Shown here piece by piece: positions 42,532 through 52,300 of a stretch of 64,000 bases of DNA (within the stretch, counting starts at the first letter, position 1; the number at the start of each line of letters is the position of its first letter). This stretch comes from Nonomuraea polychroma (GTDB taxonomy: Bacteria; Actinomycetota; Actinomycetes; Streptosporangiales; Streptosporangiaceae), in the NCBI RefSeq assembly GCF_004011505.1, contig NZ_SAUN01000001.1, positions 3,224,001 to 3,288,000 on the forward strand, written 5' to 3'. A model generated the notes under the pieces. The model searched no databases, was not told the origin of the DNA, and worked only from the letters and a program-made list of their open reading frames with translations. The position numbers and the translations under genes are program-made.

Positions 42532-42805
42532 CGAGGGCCTCTTCCGCATCCAGGTCGCGCGAGAGCAGCGACACCAGCGCGTCCAGCGCCTCCTCGGCCC
42601 CCGGCCCGTCCGCCTCCAGCGTCACCTCCGTTCCCTGGACGGCGCCCAGCGACAGCACACCCAGCATGCTCTTCGCCGGCACGGCCTTCTCGCCGAGCCG
42701 CACCGTCACCGGCACCCCCAGCCGCACCGCCTCCTGGACGAACAGCTTGGCGGGCCGGGCGTGCAGGCCGCTGGCCGAGGCCACGGCGACCGTTCGTTGT
42801 GCCAT
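42524..42805 (-). CDS. ptsH: HPr phosphocarrier protein
   Basis: Phosphocarrier of 93 residues. The active histidine is in SASGLHARPAK and the regulatory-site region KSMLGVLSLGA carries a Ser at the usual position. It relays phosphate from EI to the EIIA encoded two genes upstream. ATG 42805 (GTG 42808 also possible) follows GGGAGG. Confidence 0.95.
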   Translation of the reverse strand: MAQRTVAVASASGLHARPAKLFVQEAVRLGVPVTVRLGEKAVPAKSMLGVLSLGAVQGTEVTLEADGPGAEEALDALVSLLSRDLDAEEALDA

Positions 42806-42817
42806 CACAGCGCCTCC

Positions 42818-43822
42818 CTACGGTTCTATCGTGACCTTGATGGCCGCGCCCCTGCTGACGAGGTCGATCCCGTCGAGGACCTGGGACAGCGGCAGCCGGT
42901 GAGTGATCAGGTCGGACACCACGACGGCCCCCTCCGCCACCAGCCGCAGCGCCGAGGCGTTGTGGGCGGGGCTGGAGCCGTTCGCGCCGATGATCGTCAG
43001 CTCCCGATAGTGCACCAGGTTGGAGTCCAGCGCGATGATCGGGTCGTCCTTGGGCAGGCCGCCGAAGAAGCTGACCCGGCCCTGCCGGGCCGCCATCCGC
43101 ACCGCCTGCTCCTGCGCGGCCCCCGACGCCGCCGCCGTGATCACCACGTCGGCGCCTCGCCCGCCGGTCAGCTTCAGCACCTGCTCGACGGGGTCGGCGT
43201 CGATGGCGGCGTCCGGGCGTACCAGCTCGGCGGCCATCGCCAGGCGCTGCGCGTTGACGTCCACGAGGAACACCCGGGCGGCGCCGCGCGCCCGCGCGAG
43301 GCGTACGTGCAGGCAGCCGATCGGGCCCGCGCCCATCACCACCACGTCGTCGCCCGCGCCGACGCCCGCCAGCTCCTGCCCGTTCAGCACGCAGGCCAGG
43401 GGCTCGGCGACGGACGCCTCGGCGTACCCGACGCCGGAAGGGATGGCGTTGACGCCGTCAACGGCCAGCACCTTCGCCGGGACGATCATGTACTCGGCGA
43501 AGCCGCCGTCGTAGTGGTAGCCCATCGACTCCTGGTTCGGGCAGACCGTCTGCCGGCCGCGCAGGCACTCGCCGCACGTCCCGCACGGGATCGCGGCGAT
43601 CACCTGTACCCGTGCGCCCGTGTCCACGACCTCGCCGGCGATCTCGTGGCCCATCACCCGCGGGGGCCTGATGTGGTGGTGCCCGAACTTGTAGATCTTG
43701 GCGTCCGTGCCGCAGGTCGAGCAGTTGCGTACCCGGATCTTCAGCTCGCCCGGCCCGGCCACGGGTTCGGGCGCGTCCTCGATCCTGATGTCGCCCGGGG
43801 CGTGGAATCTGGCGACTTTCAT
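42818..43822 (-). CDS. Zinc-dependent polyol dehydrogenase-like protein
   Basis: Medium-chain dehydrogenase of 334 residues. Catalytic zinc ligands fall in NCSTCGTD and MGHEIAGE; the structural zinc site is complete (PCGTCGECLRGRQTVCPN). The NAD fold shows VVVMGAGPIGCLHVRLARA. The protein is like sorbitol/galactitol-phosphate dehydrogenases. Its ATG overlaps the IIA stop (ATGA). In this operon it most likely oxidises the phosphorylated sugar alcohol delivered by the PTS. Confidence 0.85.
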   Translation of the reverse strand: MKVARFHAPGDIRIEDAPEPVAGPGELKIRVRNCSTCGTDAKIYKFGHHHIRPPRVMGHEIAGEVVDTGARVQVIAAIPCGTCGECLRGRQTVCPNQESMGYHYDGGFAEYMIVPAKVLAVDGVNAIPSGVGYAEASVAEPLACVLNGQELAGVGAGDDVVVMGAGPIGCLHVRLARARGAARVFLVDVNAQRLAMAAELVRPDAAIDADPVEQVLKLTGGRGADVVITAAASGAAQEQAVRMAARQGRVSFFGGLPKDDPIIALDSNLVHYRELTIIGANGSSPAHNASALRLVAEGAVVVSDLITHRLPLSQVLDGIDLVSRGAAIKVTIEP

Positions 43823-44244
43823 GTCAGCTCCTTGATCACCTGCGAGACCTCGGTGGCCTCGCGGAGCGCCTTGGCGCGGTCGGGGTCGAGCAGGATCTCG
43901 GCCAGCGCCGCCAGCAGGGGCACGTGGCCGCCCTGCCTGGCGGCGATGCCGACGCACAGCGTGACCTGCTCGCCGTCCCAGTCCACGCCGCCGGGGAAGC
44001 GTACGACGCAGATGGCGTCCCGCTCGATGTCCTCCTTGGAGGCGGCGGTCCCGTGCGGGATGGCGACGCCCTCGCCGACGTAGGTGGAGATCGACCGCTC
44101 CCGTTCGAGCATCGCCTCGACGTACGGCTCGGTGACCGCCCCCACCTCGACCAGCACCCGGCCGCAGAGGCGGATGGCCGCGTCGCGGTCGGGAGCGCTC
44201 TCGTGCAGCCGCACCGCCCGCGGGTCGAGCAGGTCGTCACGCAT
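43819..44244 (-). CDS. PTS EIIA, mannitol/fructose type
   Basis: Cytoplasmic EIIA of 141 residues; accepts phosphate from HPr at the histidine in GVAIPHGTAAS. The rest (RAVRLHESAPDRDAAIRLCG, CVGIAARQGGHVPLLAALAE) is standard EIIA-2. It overlaps the IIB gene by 8 bp and the dehydrogenase gene by 4 bp. It passes phosphate to the separate IIB. Confidence 0.92.
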   Translation of the reverse strand: MRDDLLDPRAVRLHESAPDRDAAIRLCGRVLVEVGAVTEPYVEAMLERERSISTYVGEGVAIPHGTAASKEDIERDAICVVRFPGGVDWDGEQVTLCVGIAARQGGHVPLLAALAEILLDPDRAKALREATEVSQVIKELT

Positions 44245-44536
44245 CGACGGTGCCGCCGTTCTTGATGGTGTTCACCAGCCTGGTCACCGCCGGGTCCCCG
44301 AGGAAGATCTGGAACGGCACCAGCACCTTCCCCGGAGCGGAGGCCCTGGCGCGGGCGGCCAGCCCGGCGTGGCAGAGCACCACGTCGGCGTCGTCCGGGA
44401 TGGAGTTGACCGGGGTGTGCTCCACGGTGACGCCGCTGTCCTTGAGCTGCTTGCGCAGCTGGGAGGCGAGCATCACGCTGCTGCCCATCCCGGCGTCGCA
44501 GGCGACGATGATCTTGCGGATGTCCTTGGCGTCCAT
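44237..44536 (-). CDS. PTS EIIB, mannitol type
   Basis: EIIB of 99 residues. The phosphocysteine is in IIVACDAGMGSSVMLASQLR, typical of the mannitol family; VLCHAGLAARARA and the final TRLVNTIKNGGTVDA also fit. In E. coli this domain is fused to IIC and IIA; here all three are separate genes. It follows the IIC gene by 3 bp. Confidence 0.92.
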   Translation of the reverse strand: MDAKDIRKIIVACDAGMGSSVMLASQLRKQLKDSGVTVEHTPVNSIPDDADVVLCHAGLAARARASAPGKVLVPFQIFLGDPAVTRLVNTIKNGGTVDA

Positions 44537-44539
44537 GGC

Positions 44540-45640
44540 TTACGCCTCCTTGGTGGCGGGTTCGGTGCTGGAAACTTCCTCATCGGCGGCCTTCTCGCCC
44601 CTGCCGAAGCCGAGCAGGACGGCGGCGACGGCGAAGGACACGGCTGTGGCCACGAGGATGCCGAGGCTGGAGCCCAGCCAGCCGCCCTTCGGGGTGACCG
44701 CGATGTAGGCGAAGATGCTGCCGGGCGACGGGGTGGCGACCAGGCCCGCCCCGGTGATCATGAACGTGAACACCCCGGCCGCGCCGCCCGCGATGACGGC
44801 GGCGATGAGGCGCGGCTTCATGAGCACGTACGGGAAGTAGATCTCGTGGATGCCGCCGAAGAAGTGGATGATCATCGCGGGGGGTGTGCTCGGCCGCAGC
44901 TCGCGCGGCCCGAACAGCATGTACGCCAGCAGCAGCCCGAGACCGGGGCCCGGGTTCGACTCCAGCATGAACAGGATCGACTTGCCCTGCTCGGCCGCCT
45001 GGGCGACGCCGAGCGGGCTGAGCACGCCGTGGTTGATGGCGTTGTTGAGGAACAGCACCTTGGCCGGCTCGATGAGCACGGACGCCACGGGCAGCAGGTT
45101 GTTGGTGATCAGCCACTCGACGGCGTTGCCCGCGGCCGTGGTGACCGCCTGCACGATGGGCCCGATGCCGAGGAATCCGACGATCGCCATCGCGCCGCCC
45201 ACGATGCCGGCGGAGAAGTTGTCCACCAGCATCTCGAAACCGGCCTTGGTCCGCGCCTCGGTGAACTTGTCCACATATTTCAGGATCAAGGCGGTGAGCG
45301 GGCCGATGATCATGGCGCCGAGGAACATCGGGGCCTCGGTGCCCACCACGACGCCCATCACCGCCACCGCGCCGACGACGGCCCCGCGCTGCCCGTGCAC
45401 CATCCGGCCGCCGGTATAGGCGATGAGGACCGGCAGCAGGGTCGAGATGATCGGGCCGACCATCTTCGCGAGGTCCTCGTTCGGCAGCCAGCCAGTCGGG
45501 ATGAACAGCGCCGTGATCAGGCCCCAGGCGATGAACGCGCCGATGTTCGGCATGATCATGCCGGCCAGGTGGCCGCCGATGCGCTGGATGGTGGCCTTGA
45601 CGCCGGTTCCGGTGACCGGAGGTGTGTAAGTGTCGGCCAT
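44540..45640 (-). CDS. PTS EIIC, mannitol type
   Basis: Membrane channel of 366 residues with about eight hydrophobic segments. GGHLAGMIMPNIGAFIAWGL at the start, the GTEAPMFLGAMIIGPL segment, NNAINHGVLSPLG and IIHFFGGIHEIYFPYVL are MtlA-type IIC hallmarks, including the substrate-loop GGIHEIYFPY. It imports and, with IIB, phosphorylates a hexitol. ATG 45640 lies 53 bp after the kinase gene. Confidence 0.93.
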   Translation of the reverse strand: MADTYTPPVTGTGVKATIQRIGGHLAGMIMPNIGAFIAWGLITALFIPTGWLPNEDLAKMVGPIISTLLPVLIAYTGGRMVHGQRGAVVGAVAVMGVVVGTEAPMFLGAMIIGPLTALILKYVDKFTEARTKAGFEMLVDNFSAGIVGGAMAIVGFLGIGPIVQAVTTAAGNAVEWLITNNLLPVASVLIEPAKVLFLNNAINHGVLSPLGVAQAAEQGKSILFMLESNPGPGLGLLLAYMLFGPRELRPSTPPAMIIHFFGGIHEIYFPYVLMKPRLIAAVIAGGAAGVFTFMITGAGLVATPSPGSIFAYIAVTPKGGWLGSSLGILVATAVSFAVAAVLLGFGRGEKAADEEVSSTEPATKEA

Positions 45641-45693
45641 GGGACTTGCTCCTTCGGGGGGTTGAGCAGTGGATCAGCCGGCGTCGCCGGGAG

Positions 45694-46656
45694 TTACGGG
45701 AGAGGAGCGGGTGCGGGCGGGGTGGAGGTGAGCAGGCGGACCGGGTCGGGCGGGCCGACTGCGACGCCGGCCGGATCGATGTCGTCGGGGCCGGGCATGC
45801 GGCTGCCAGGCAGGCGTACGGCGGCGGCGCCCCAGGTTAACCCCTGTGCCAGCGCGTCGGGCCCGTGCCCGCCGGCCGCCAGGAACCCGGCCAGCATGGC
45901 GTCGCCCGCGCCGACGGAGCTGCGGGGCTCGGTCACCGGCGCCTCGCCGTACCAGATGCCGGAGTCCTCGACCAGCACCGCGCCGTCGGCGCCGAGGCTG
46001 GCCAGGACCGTGCGCGCGCCTGCCGCCCGCAGCTTACCCGCGGCCTCCACCACGTCGCCCAGGCAGCGGATGGGCATGCCGGTGGCCGCCGCGAGCTCCT
46101 CCACGTTCGGCTTGACCAGGGCCGGTGCCGCGCCGAGCGCGCAGGCCAGCGCCGGTCCGCTGGTGTCGACGGCGACGAGGATGCCTGCTTCGGCGAACCT
46201 GCGGCACAGCGCGGCGTAGACGTCGGCGGGCACCTCGGGCGGCAGGCTCCCGGAGGCGACCACCCAGTCCGCCTCGTGGGCGGCGGCCAGCACCGCCTCG
46301 GCGATCGTGTCCAGCTCGCCGGGCGACAGGGCCGTGCCCGGCTCGTTGATCTTGGTGATGGTGCCGTCGGGCTCGGCGAGCGTGACGTTCGACCGGGTCG
46401 GGCCGGCCACCGGGACGGTGACCATGTCGAGCCCTTCGGCGGCGAGGAGACGGACGAGCTGCCTGCCCTCGTCCCCGCCGAACGGCACCACCGCCCTGCT
46501 CGCGACGGCGTTGGCGAGCAGGGCCCGCGAGACGTTCACGCCCTTGCCGCCCGGATCCAGGTGGGCGGCGGCGGCGCGGATGACCGCGCCCCTGTCGAGC
46601 GCGCCGATCGCGATGGTGCGGTCCAGGCTGGGGTTGAGGGTCAGGGTGAGGATCAC
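45694..46656 (-). CDS. PfkB family sugar-phosphate kinase (1-phosphofructokinase-like)
   Basis: Kinase of 320 residues. The opening ILTLTLNPSLDRTIAIG is typical of FruK/LacC; GGKGVNVSRAL and the catalytic SVGAGDAMLAGFLA are present. It would turn the keto-phosphate made by the dehydrogenase into a bisphosphate for aldolase. Fructose-1-phosphate and tagatose-6-phosphate are both possible substrates. GTG 46656 overlaps the regulator stop (GTGA). Confidence 0.9.
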   Translation of the reverse strand: MILTLTLNPSLDRTIAIGALDRGAVIRAAAAHLDPGGKGVNVSRALLANAVASRAVVPFGGDEGRQLVRLLAAEGLDMVTVPVAGPTRSNVTLAEPDGTITKINEPGTALSPGELDTIAEAVLAAAHEADWVVASGSLPPEVPADVYAALCRRFAEAGILVAVDTSGPALACALGAAPALVKPNVEELAAATGMPIRCLGDVVEAAGKLRAAGARTVLASLGADGAVLVEDSGIWYGEAPVTEPRSSVGAGDAMLAGFLAAGGHGPDALAQGLTWGAAAVRLPGSRMPGPDDIDPAGVAVGPPDPVRLLTSTPPAPAPLP

Positions 46657-47414
46657 GCCCTGATCACCTCCGGCCCCGCCGCCGCCACGTCGGCGGCGAG
46701 CGTGACGTCGAGCCCGGTGTCGCTGATCACCACGTCGATCTCGCTCAGCTCGGCGAACGTGGACAGGTAGGTGTTGGAGAACTTCGTGTGGTCGGCCAGC
46801 AGCACGCTGCGCTGCGCGGCCTTGACCATGGCCCGCTTGATCGCCGCCTCGGCCGGGTCCGGCGTGGTCAGCCCCCGGGTGGGCGAGCAGCCGTTGGTGC
46901 CCATGAACGCCACGTCCACGTTGAGGTGCGCCAGCGGGCGCAGCGCCCAGTCGTCGACCGTGGCGAGCGTCTTGCCGCGCAGCCGGCCGCCCAGCATGAT
47001 CACGTGCAGATTGGGCCGGGCGGCCAGGACCGTGGCCAGCGGCGGCGAGTTCACCACGACGGTGAGCTCGCGGTCGGCGGGCAACTCCTGGACCAGCCGG
47101 CCCGTCGTGGTGCCCGCATCGATGATCACCGATCCGTCCTCGGGCAGCTCGGCCAGCGCCGCCTTGGCGATGCGCTCCTTCTCGGCCGTCATCAGCTCGT
47201 CGCGGGCGGCCAGCGCGGGCTCGAACCCCAGCCGCTCCACGGGGATCGCGCCGCCGTGCACCCGGCGCAGCACGCCCGCCCGCTCCAGCGACGTCAGGTC
47301 GCGGCGGATCGTCTCGGTGGTCACGTCGAGATCGGCGGCCAGCGTCACCACGTCGACGCGGCCCGCGGCACGCGCTCTCCGCAGGATCTCCTGCTGCCGC
47401 TCCTCCGCGTACAT
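46653..47414 (-). CDS. DeoR family regulator of the PTS operon
   Basis: Repressor of 253 residues. HTH: RQQEILRRARAAGRVDVVTL then TTETIRRDLTSLERAGVL; the RRVHGGAIP turn follows. Sensor domain: IDAGTTTGRLVQELP and LLADHTKFSNTY. First gene of the PTS operon. GTTTC-type repeats at 11-bp steps lie just upstream. It probably responds to a phosphorylated intermediate such as fructose-1-phosphate, by family analogy. Confidence 0.9.
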   Translation of the reverse strand: MYAEERQQEILRRARAAGRVDVVTLAADLDVTTETIRRDLTSLERAGVLRRVHGGAIPVERLGFEPALAARDELMTAEKERIAKAALAELPEDGSVIIDAGTTTGRLVQELPADRELTVVVNSPPLATVLAARPNLHVIMLGGRLRGKTLATVDDWALRPLAHLNVDVAFMGTNGCSPTRGLTTPDPAEAAIKRAMVKAAQRSVLLADHTKFSNTYLSTFAELSEIDVVISDTGLDVTLAADVAAAGPEVIRA

Positions 47415-47431
47415 GATGTTGATTCACCGCC

Positions 47432-47458
47432 GTTTCTTGTTGGTTTCATCTGTGTTTA
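47432..47458. promoter_or_regulatory. 11-bp periodic operator-like repeats
   Basis: GTTTC at 47432, GTTTC at 47443 and GTTTA at 47454 (GAAAC on the transcribed side) repeat at exactly 11 bp, one helical turn, between the DeoR gene and its divergent neighbour. Phased direct repeats suit a DeoR oligomer. Confidence 0.45.
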
Positions 47459-47509
47459 TACCCGATTGAGTTGGAACGTCAAGGGTCTGGTAGTTATAGG
47501 CAAGTGCGC

Positions 47510-48358
47510 ATGAAGCCCCTGGCCGCCGTGCCCCTCCTCGTCGCCACGCTCGCCGCGCCCGCCCAGGGCGCCGCGACCGCGCCGCCCCGGGTTCCGGCCG
47601 GCACCACGGCGGCATGGGTGGTGTTCGACCGGCAGGCGGGCAAGATCGTGGCCACCCGCAACGCGCATCGCGCCTACCGCTCGGCGTCCGTCATCAAGAT
47701 CCTCATCGCGATCGACTACCTGGAGCGGCGCAAGAGCGTGCCCGCCGCCGACGCGAAGCTGCTGAAGATCATGCTGCGGTCCAGCGACGACGACGCGGCC
47801 TCGGCGTTCTGGGACCGGGGCGGCAAGGGGCAGATCATCGTGCGGATGGCACGCAAGCTCCGCCTGTCCGACACCGCGCCGCCGCCCGCGTCCAAGCCCG
47901 GCTTCTGGGGCTACAGCTCGCTCAGCGCGTACGACATCGTCCGGACGTTCCGCTACCTCCTGGACACCGCCGATGCCCGGGTCAGGGACACGATCCTCGG
48001 CCACCTGCGCAGGGCCACGCCGTGCGGCACCGACGGCTTCGACCAGACCTTCGGCATCCCGGACGCGCTGCCCCGGCCGTGGGCGGTCAAGCAGGGCTGG
48101 TCCGGGTTCGGCACGACGCCGCCGACCAGGTGTGACGCCAGGGCGATGAGCGCACCCATCTCATGGATCGCCCAGCGTTCCGCCGGCTCGGGCGTGCCCG
48201 ACTACGGCCGTCCCGTGCTGTACACGACCGGGCTGGTGGGCAAGGGGGAGCGGTACGTCATGGCGCTGCTGACGGCCCACCCGGCGGGCAGCACGTGGAG
48301 CACCTCCGTCAAGCGCATCACCACCCTGACCAGGGACCTCTACCGCAGCATCTCCTAA
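47510..48358 (+). CDS. Secreted serine hydrolase, class A beta-lactamase-like
   Basis: Exported protein of 282 residues. A short signal (KPLAAVPLLVATLAAPAQGA) precedes a penicillin-recognising fold: S60-x-x-K63 in RSASVIKILIAIDYL, an SDN-like SSDDDAAS and a KTG-like KQGWSG. These could give D,D-peptidase, beta-lactamase or esterase activity. Omega-loop glutamate is not evident, so beta-lactam hydrolysis is doubtful. ATG 47510, or GTG 47504 in frame; ribosome site weak. Confidence 0.75.
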   Translation: MKPLAAVPLLVATLAAPAQGAATAPPRVPAGTTAAWVVFDRQAGKIVATRNAHRAYRSASVIKILIAIDYLERRKSVPAADAKLLKIMLRSSDDDAASAFWDRGGKGQIIVRMARKLRLSDTAPPPASKPGFWGYSSLSAYDIVRTFRYLLDTADARVRDTILGHLRRATPCGTDGFDQTFGIPDALPRPWAVKQGWSGFGTTPPTRCDARAMSAPISWIAQRSAGSGVPDYGRPVLYTTGLVGKGERYVMALLTAHPAGSTWSTSVKRITTLTRDLYRSIS

Positions 48359-48482
48359 CCCGCGCGTCGCCACGAGCCTGTGCGCCGCGCGCCGCTCTAC
48401 GGTGCGGTGGGTCCGTCCTCGGAAGGAGGGCCGGGATGAGGGGCGTGGCAAGCTCCCCCTGGACCCCGCTCTCGTTGACGCT

Positions 48483-48749
48483 CGGCATGCGGCCGAGCAC
48501 CTGGCCATCCTCTCCGATGCCGTACGCGCCTGCGGGATCAAGGACCCGTAAGCCAGGGTCACGGTTCTGGACGAACGCTTCGAGCACGTGGCCCCGCCGC
48601 TCGGCGCGACACCCGACCCGGGGAGGGAAGTGGCCGGTGCTACTACACCGGCCACAGCTACAAGATCTACGGCGATGGGTTGGAGGTCGGCGACAGGGGG
48701 TTCGTCGACTGGACGGCCCGCCTGCTCGGCAACCGCGAGAACGCCACGT
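48483..48749 (+). pseudogene. Decayed copy of the 62.3-kb hypothetical gene (C-terminal part)
   Basis: Strong nucleotide similarity to about 62860-63112: shared blocks include the codons for AEHLAIL, VRACGI/M and the VDWTARLLGN end. This copy has a stop (GACCCGTAAGCC), small indels and no N-terminal half. At 48733-48736 it jumps, at a shared CCGC, to sequence matching 63546 onward, so about 433 bp are missing relative to the intact cluster. Confidence 0.9.
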
Positions 48750-48852
48750 AGACGATCTTGCCTACGCGGAACTTCACCCGGTCCCTGATGAGGCGCTCCG
48801 ACGAGCGGGGAAGCGTGCGCGCGAACTGCCGTACATCGTCGACTGTGACCAC
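48735..48852 (-). pseudogene. Truncated MmcQ/YjbR-like gene copy
   Basis: The first 40 codons from GTG 48852 (VTVDDVRQFARTLPRSSERL...VGKIVYVAFSR) match the intact gene at 63311-63661 almost exactly (VTVEDVRQLARTLPRSSEHL). The rest is removed by the deletion joining it to the neighbouring fragment. Confidence 0.92.
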
Positions 48853-48861
48853 GCGGCCACG

Positions 48862-48949
48862 TTACCGGTTGCCCTCGGCGGCCGAAATGTCGCCGAGCGC
48901 CGAGTTCGGGTCCCGCTCGATCGCGAGGTAGCCGAGGCCGATGCCGACA
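48862..48949 (-). pseudogene. CBS-domain gene 3' fragment
   Basis: About 29 codons ending at TAA 48862 reproduce the C-terminus of the CBS protein at 63671-64000 (AIERDPNSALGDISAAEGNR), including its stop. Similarity ends near 48949, which marks the edge of the duplicated block. Confidence 0.9.
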
Positions 48950-49352
48950 CTTCAGCTTGTTAGGTGCAATGTGGACATGTCCGAGGCGCAGCCGACATTC
49001 CCGACTTTGCTGCCATGCCTGACCTCTCCCTTGCCTGTGAGTGGATCCGGATTGATCTACACACGGATGCTTTCGCTCGTCAAGACGTGGCGCTCGCCTG
49101 TGATGTGGTAACTCGGCGTGCCGGATGAGTTAGCTGTGAGTTTGCTGGGAGTCCGAATTGTCGGGTTCCTTGCGGGCTGATCGGTGATCTGCGGCTTTTA
49201 CAGACAGTCACGTTGACCGTGAGTCGGTGAGGCCGTCGGCTCACGATGAATCTTCGCAGCGGAGATCGCTTCTCGGGGTCATGGGAGTGGATGTTCGAAA
49301 GCCAGCTCTGATCACGCTGCGTGATTCTTGACTGAATGCCCGATTTTGTGGC
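48950..49352. other. Intergenic region upstream of the RHS toxin
   Basis: About 400 bp, AT-richer than the surroundings, with no gene seen. It should contain the RHS promoter; TTGACT at 49328 resembles a -35 but no matching -10 follows. Composition change coincides with the end of the duplicated block. Confidence 0.5.
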
Positions 49353-52300
49353 GTGATGCGGGTGTTTTTGCCGCGCCGATCTTTATCTCATCCTTATCCC
49401 TCGGCCCTGCCGGGCCTGTCTGGAGTGGAGCGCGCCTTGCCCCAGTTACCCTCCGATCAGCTTTCCGAGTCCCTCTTACGGCGCCACCGTCGTCACGGAC
49501 GGTGGCGGCGCGCGATCACCATGGTGATCGCCCTCGCCATGCTCGCCTCCCTGGCGCCGCCGTCCCCGGCACTGGCGCAGACGACCTCGGCCCCGGCCGG
49601 GCCGAGCCTGGTGTCCCGGTTCGCGTCCTGGGTGAGCGGCGCTGTGGCCGGCACGGTGGCCGGCACGGTGGCCGGCTGGTTCACCGAGGATCCCAAGGGC
49701 GAGATGCGCCCCGCCCAGGAAAAGATCACTCTGCCGGGGCGGGACGGCGGCCCCGCACCGTTGAAGCTGGAACCCGTCAAGGAGCCGGGCAAGCGGGTCA
49801 AGGAGCTGACCGACCAGCGCACGGCCTCCAGCCGGACGTTCGAGCTGGAGGACGGCCGCCGGCAGGTGGAGATCTCCCCGGTGCGCCGGCACGTGCGGGA
49901 CGAGTCCGGCACGTGGCAGCCGGTGGACACCCGGGTGCGCGAGCACGCCGAGGACGGGTTCACGCTGGCAGCCGAGCGGGTGGGGTTCGTCGCCCGGTTC
50001 GGTGAGCGCAGCGACCGGCTGGTACGGGTCGGGATCGGCACGGCGCAGGCGACCTTCGGGCTGCCGGGCGAAGCACGGACGATCAAGCCGGAGGTGGACG
50101 GCGCGAAGGTCACCTACCGGGGCGCGTTCGGCGAGGGCGTGGATCTGGTGTACGAGGTGACCGCCTCCGGGGTGAAGGAGAGCATCGTGCTCGCCCGCGC
50201 CCCGCAGGGCAACCCGTCCTACCAGTTCACCGTCAGCATGTCCGGTGGCCTGCAGGCCAAGGCGAACCCGGACGGGTCGATCGGGTTTGTGACGCCGTCC
50301 GGCAAGGGGACGGTGCTCACGATCCCGAAGCCGTTCATGATCGATTCTGCGGACGACGCGGCCTCGCCGTACGGCAAGCGCTTCTCCGCGGCCGTCACCC
50401 AGACGCTGGGCGAGCAGTCGACCTTGACGGTCATCCCGGATCCGGGCTGGCTGGCCGCTCCCGAGCGGGCCTGGCCGGTGATCATCGACCCGACCGTCGT
50501 CATCGCGCCGGACGGGTCCACCTCCAGCGACGCGATGATCGTCTCCACCTCGCCGACCACGAACTACGACAGCGACCTGCGGCTGAGTGCGGGCCGTTCG
50601 GGGACCAGCGTGTATCGCGGGCTGGTGCAGTTCAACCTGACGGGGGCGGTCCCCGAAGGGACCACGATCGACAAGGCCGAGCTGGGGATGTACTACGACC
50701 AGACGCTGGCCGGCTCGACGGGATCGGTGGCGCTGGAGGCGCGGCGGGTGACCCAGCCGTGGGCAGCAAGCACGGTGACCTGGAGCTCGATCAACACCGC
50801 GATGGGTGAGGTCGCCGCCACCGCCACCTTCCAGGCCGCCCAGGCCAACATCTGGCACACCTACACCATCACCGACCTGGCCCGCGCCTGGGTCGCCGGG
50901 ACGACGCCGAACCACGGCGTGATGATCAAGGCGGCCAACGAGACGGTGACAGCGGGCGGCCCGCAGTACGCCGAGGGCGCATGGGGCGCGGGTTTCCCGG
51001 AGAACCCGATGCCCAAGCTGACCCTCACCTACGGGACACCGTCGGTGCAGCTGGGCCGGCCGCTGGTGGTGCACGCCACCGGCGCGGAGCTGGCCTGGAA
51101 GCCCTATGACGGACCCGGCGAGGTGACCGAGTACCAGGTGCACCGCAGCCAGGACCTTTCCTTCATCCCGTCCCCGGCCACCCTGGTGGCGCCACTGGAC
51201 AACCAGACGACCACCTACACCGACACCTCGGCCACGCCGAACACGAGGGTGGCCTACCGGGTGGTCGCCATCCGGTCGGCCGGGGAGGCATCGACATCGG
51301 GGCCGGTCATCGTCGGTCTTCCCAACGCGGGCATCACCGTGGCCACCCTCCCGCCGAGCGCCGACACGACACTGACCAGCTGCCAGCCCAGCACCGGGCA
51401 CGACAAGCTGGGCGAGCGCGCGAACCTGTCGGCAGGGTTCGGCGGCACCACCTTCGGCACCACCAGGGCCCTGCTGAAGTTCGACACCTCCGTCATCCCG
51501 GCAGGCGTCCAGCAGGCCTCGGCGAACCTACGGATCTTCCAGGTCGCCCACCGCGGCCTCGAGCCGAGCTACCACTTCTACCCGCTGACCCGCTCCTTCG
51601 ATGAGGCCACCGCCTCATGGCAGCAGGCCGCATCCGGCGTGCCCTGGACGAAGGCCGGCGGCGACCACGAGACCACCTCGGTGGGGGAGGGCTTCTGGAC
51701 CTCCCCCACCGAGCCCGACTTCTCCAGCTGGTGGTCCCCCAGCGGGTTCGACACGCTGGTGCAGCGCTGGATCAGCGACCCCTCCAGCAACCACGGTCTG
51801 CTGCTGCGCGCCGACAGCGAATCGACCAAAGCCTGCCCGACCAGCGGCAACGGCGACTCCTTCACCTCCTCCGAGGCGGCTGAGCCGGAGGTGCGGCCGT
51901 GGCTGGTGGTCTACTACTACGACCCGACGCTGACCTACCACGCGCCCGCCACCCCGTCCCGGATGGCCGGTGGCGAGCAGCGCACGATCGACGTCACCAT
52001 CACCAACACCACCAGCGAGACCTGGCCGGCGGGCTCGACCCGGCTGGGCTATTTCTGGAAACTGCCCGACGGCACGGACGTGACCGGCGGCACTCAGCTG
52101 TTCACCCCGCTGCCGGTCGATCTGGAACCTCGTGACACGATCACCGTCCAGGCCGAGGTCAAAGCCCCGGCGCTGGCGACGGGCAACCTGGCCGATGCGG
52201 TGTCGCTGGTGTGGGACACCCAGGACACCACCACCAACAACTGGAAGTCCGCCAGCCACCACCTGCCGCAACTGCCGCAGCAGATCCGCCTGGAGTCCCC

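Noticed and set aside
47510..48358. Functional class A beta-lactamase
   Set aside because: SxxK, SDN-like and KTG-like motifs are present but I could not find the omega-loop Glu, so only a general penicillin-recognising fold is called.
48950..49352. tRNA attachment site for the toxin island
   Set aside because: No tRNA-like sequence found at either island edge; the flanking repeats are protein-gene fragments.
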